From a virus: a stretch of 22,886 nt of DNA. The DNA lies in the IMG/VR virus record IMGVR_UViG_3300030329_001456, positions 1 through 22,886 of that record; one strand, given 5' to 3'. Positions 21,794 through 22,886 of this stretch are shown one piece after another; position 1 is the first letter of the stretch, and each line of letters starts with the position of its first letter. The position numbers were made by a program, and so were the translations under genes. The notes beneath the pieces are model-generated. The model ran no database searches. It was not told the origin of the DNA and saw nothing but the letters and a program-made list of their open reading frames with translations.

Positions 21794-22886
21794 GACATAT
21801 TTAGCCAGTTGCTTCCTGTTTTTGTCTCGATAGGTAAGGGTACATCCATGTTTATATTATAGTATAAGTAGATACGATCCTTTGTTGAACTAGGAGATAG
21901 TATGTCCTCCACAAGTCGTTCAACCCTATCGACTTCTTCATTCGGGCAGTCGAGTAACACACTGTCATGCACCGTATTCACTATTGTAGTTCTTAATTTG
22001 TTTTTTTGTAGCTCCTCTCTTAATGCGACAAGACACAGTGGAACAATGTCTGCCGTAGCCAGTGCTTGTACGGGATAGTTCTTAATCTTTGTAGCACCCG
22101 TTGCACCACCTGTCTTGGTTCTCTTGGCATGAGGGAATGCAAACTGCCTACCTGTCGGCAACGTAATGCATTTATTCTTGATGGCCTCAGTCTGTAAACT
22201 CTGATGCCATTTTTTTATGCCAGAGTATTTGTCAATAAAGTGTAGGTTGTAAGCCTTCTCAGCAGGTGTGCCACTCATCGCCCCATACAGTGGAGCAAAC
22301 GTCCTACCCTTGGCCTCTTGCCTAGATGTAGGCTGACCATTGTTTGTTAGATAGTCTGCCGTATACGAGTGTACATCAAAGCCTGTTTCTATTTCTTGTC
22401 GTGCCGTTTCATCAGCAGATAGGAATGTAGCTACCCTGAACTCCAGTTGTGCGAAGTCAAATTCAAGCAGTGTGCCACCATCGCCATACCTAGACACAAA
22501 TGCTTCCTTGACAGGAAAGGTATTGCCCCGTGGCATATTCTGCATATTAGGGGATGAAGAAGATAGTCTACCCGTAGCGGTGCGACACTGGTTGAAGTCA
22601 GCGTAAAGCATATTGCCTATCAGTCTTTTTTTAATGCCCTCCACAAACGCAGATAGATATGTTTCGACTGCACCTAGACGCTCTACCTTTTCCAAGAACT
22701 CAATGGCATCTGAATGCTTATCGGGATTCAACGATCTAAGTTGCTTCGCTAAAATTCTTAATTTATTTTTGTCTGTACTGAATCCGTTAGCAGTTACCCA
22801 TGTGCTATCTGGTGGGAATATCTTCAGACCAGCAACCTCACCTGTCTCCACGTATCTCATACCTGCACCACCGCATTCATGGCAGG
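21790..22886 (-). CDS. polA: Family A DNA polymerase, C-terminal part (runs off the window)
   Basis: The frame is open to the right edge, so the N-terminus and exonuclease domain lie outside. Polymerase motifs: RTATGRLSSSSPNMQNMPRG (template-binding block); motif A, LEFDFAQLEFRV, with the metal Asp; motif B, RQEAKGRTFAPLYG, with the dNTP-binding Arg and Lys and a Phe at the position of E. coli F762; motif C, VNTVHDSV, with the second metal Asp but Ser where E. coli has Glu. The M at 22860 is unlikely to be the real start. Codons upstream read CHECGGAG, a DnaJ-like CxxCxGxG knuckle in frame, as in the HMO-2011-type polymerase with a partial DnaJ central domain. It replicates the phage genome. 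Confidence 0.93.
   Translation of the reverse strand, partial: CHECGGAGMRYVETGEVAGLKIFPPDSTWVTANGFSTDKNKLRILAKQLRSLNPDKHSDAIEFLEKVERLGAVETYLSAFVEGIKKRLIGNMLYADFNQCRTATGRLSSSSPNMQNMPRGNTFPVKEAFVSRYGDGGTLLEFDFAQLEFRVATFLSADETARQEIETGFDVHSYTADYLTNNGQPTSRQEAKGRTFAPLYGAMSGTPAEKAYNLHFIDKYSGIKKWHQSLQTEAIKNKCITLPTGRQFAFPHAKRTKTGGATGATKIKNYPVQALATADIVPLCLVALREELQKNKLRTTIVNTVHDSVLLDCPNEEVDRVERLVEDILSPSSTKDRIYLYYNINMDVPLPIETKTGSNWLNMS

Noticed and set aside
1-22886. tRNA, rRNA, insertion sequence, integrase or attachment site
   Set aside because: None could be recognised by eye on either strand. The genes are packed, with the longest gap 218 nt, which leaves little room.

Overview
This window looks like part of the genome of an AT-rich, tailed, podovirus-like marine phage. 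No host genes, rRNA, tRNA, IS element or CRISPR array are visible. The gene set is a family A DNA polymerase, a T7-type endonuclease I, an Fe-S RecB/Cas4-like exonuclease, a B12-dependent ribonucleotide reductase, a DUF3310 protein and very large internal virion proteins. This set is known from uncultured Mediterranean phages and from phages of marine Alphaproteobacteria. One edge clue is specific. Just upstream of the polymerase domain, at the right end of the window, a CxxCxGxG knuckle of DnaJ type is in frame. A partial DnaJ central domain inside PolA was reported for SAR116 phage HMO-2011, so an HMO-2011-like phage is my best inference. It rests on memory of that family, not on a search.

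Layout. Positions 1 to about 13.9 kb (plus strand) hold the late virion block: a partial coiled-coil protein, two repeat- or Gln/Asn-rich virion proteins, a 62-aa protein, an acidic Met-rich protein, a 376-aa protein, and two giants of 1414 and 1384 residues. A three-TM holin-like gene of different base composition lies between the two giants. Positions 13.9 to 15.5 kb (plus) form an accessory and lysis cassette: a metallothionein-like Cys-rich protein, a tiny basic protein, an IscA-type Fe-S carrier, a GH24 endolysin, a 51-aa single-TM protein and a miniature MscS-like protein. The plus and minus gene blocks converge and overlap by 8 nt at 15534-15541. Next to this point is a short intergenic region with a strong nested hairpin.

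From 15.5 kb to the right end (minus strand) lies the replication and nucleotide block. In its transcription order, right to left, it reads polA, SSB-like protein, Fe-S exonuclease, coiled-coil protein, endonuclease I, three small or unknown proteins including DUF3310, class II ribonucleotide reductase, RMF-like protein, endonuclease VII-like HNH nuclease, an exported small protein and a 66-aa protein. A near-perfect host sigma-70-type promoter sits at the polA stop codon and would drive the SSB gene and everything after it.

How it fits together. Host RNA polymerase would transcribe the replication block. The polymerase, SSB, exonuclease and resolvase copy and process DNA, while the reductase supplies dNTPs. 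The RMF-like protein may act on host ribosomes. The late block builds the virion, including internal proteins probably ejected with the DNA, and the lysis cassette releases progeny. The most unusual points are the two-module architecture of the 1384-aa protein, the mini-MscS protein, and a phage Fe-S/metal theme that links a Cys-rich protein, an IscA-type carrier and an Fe-S exonuclease.
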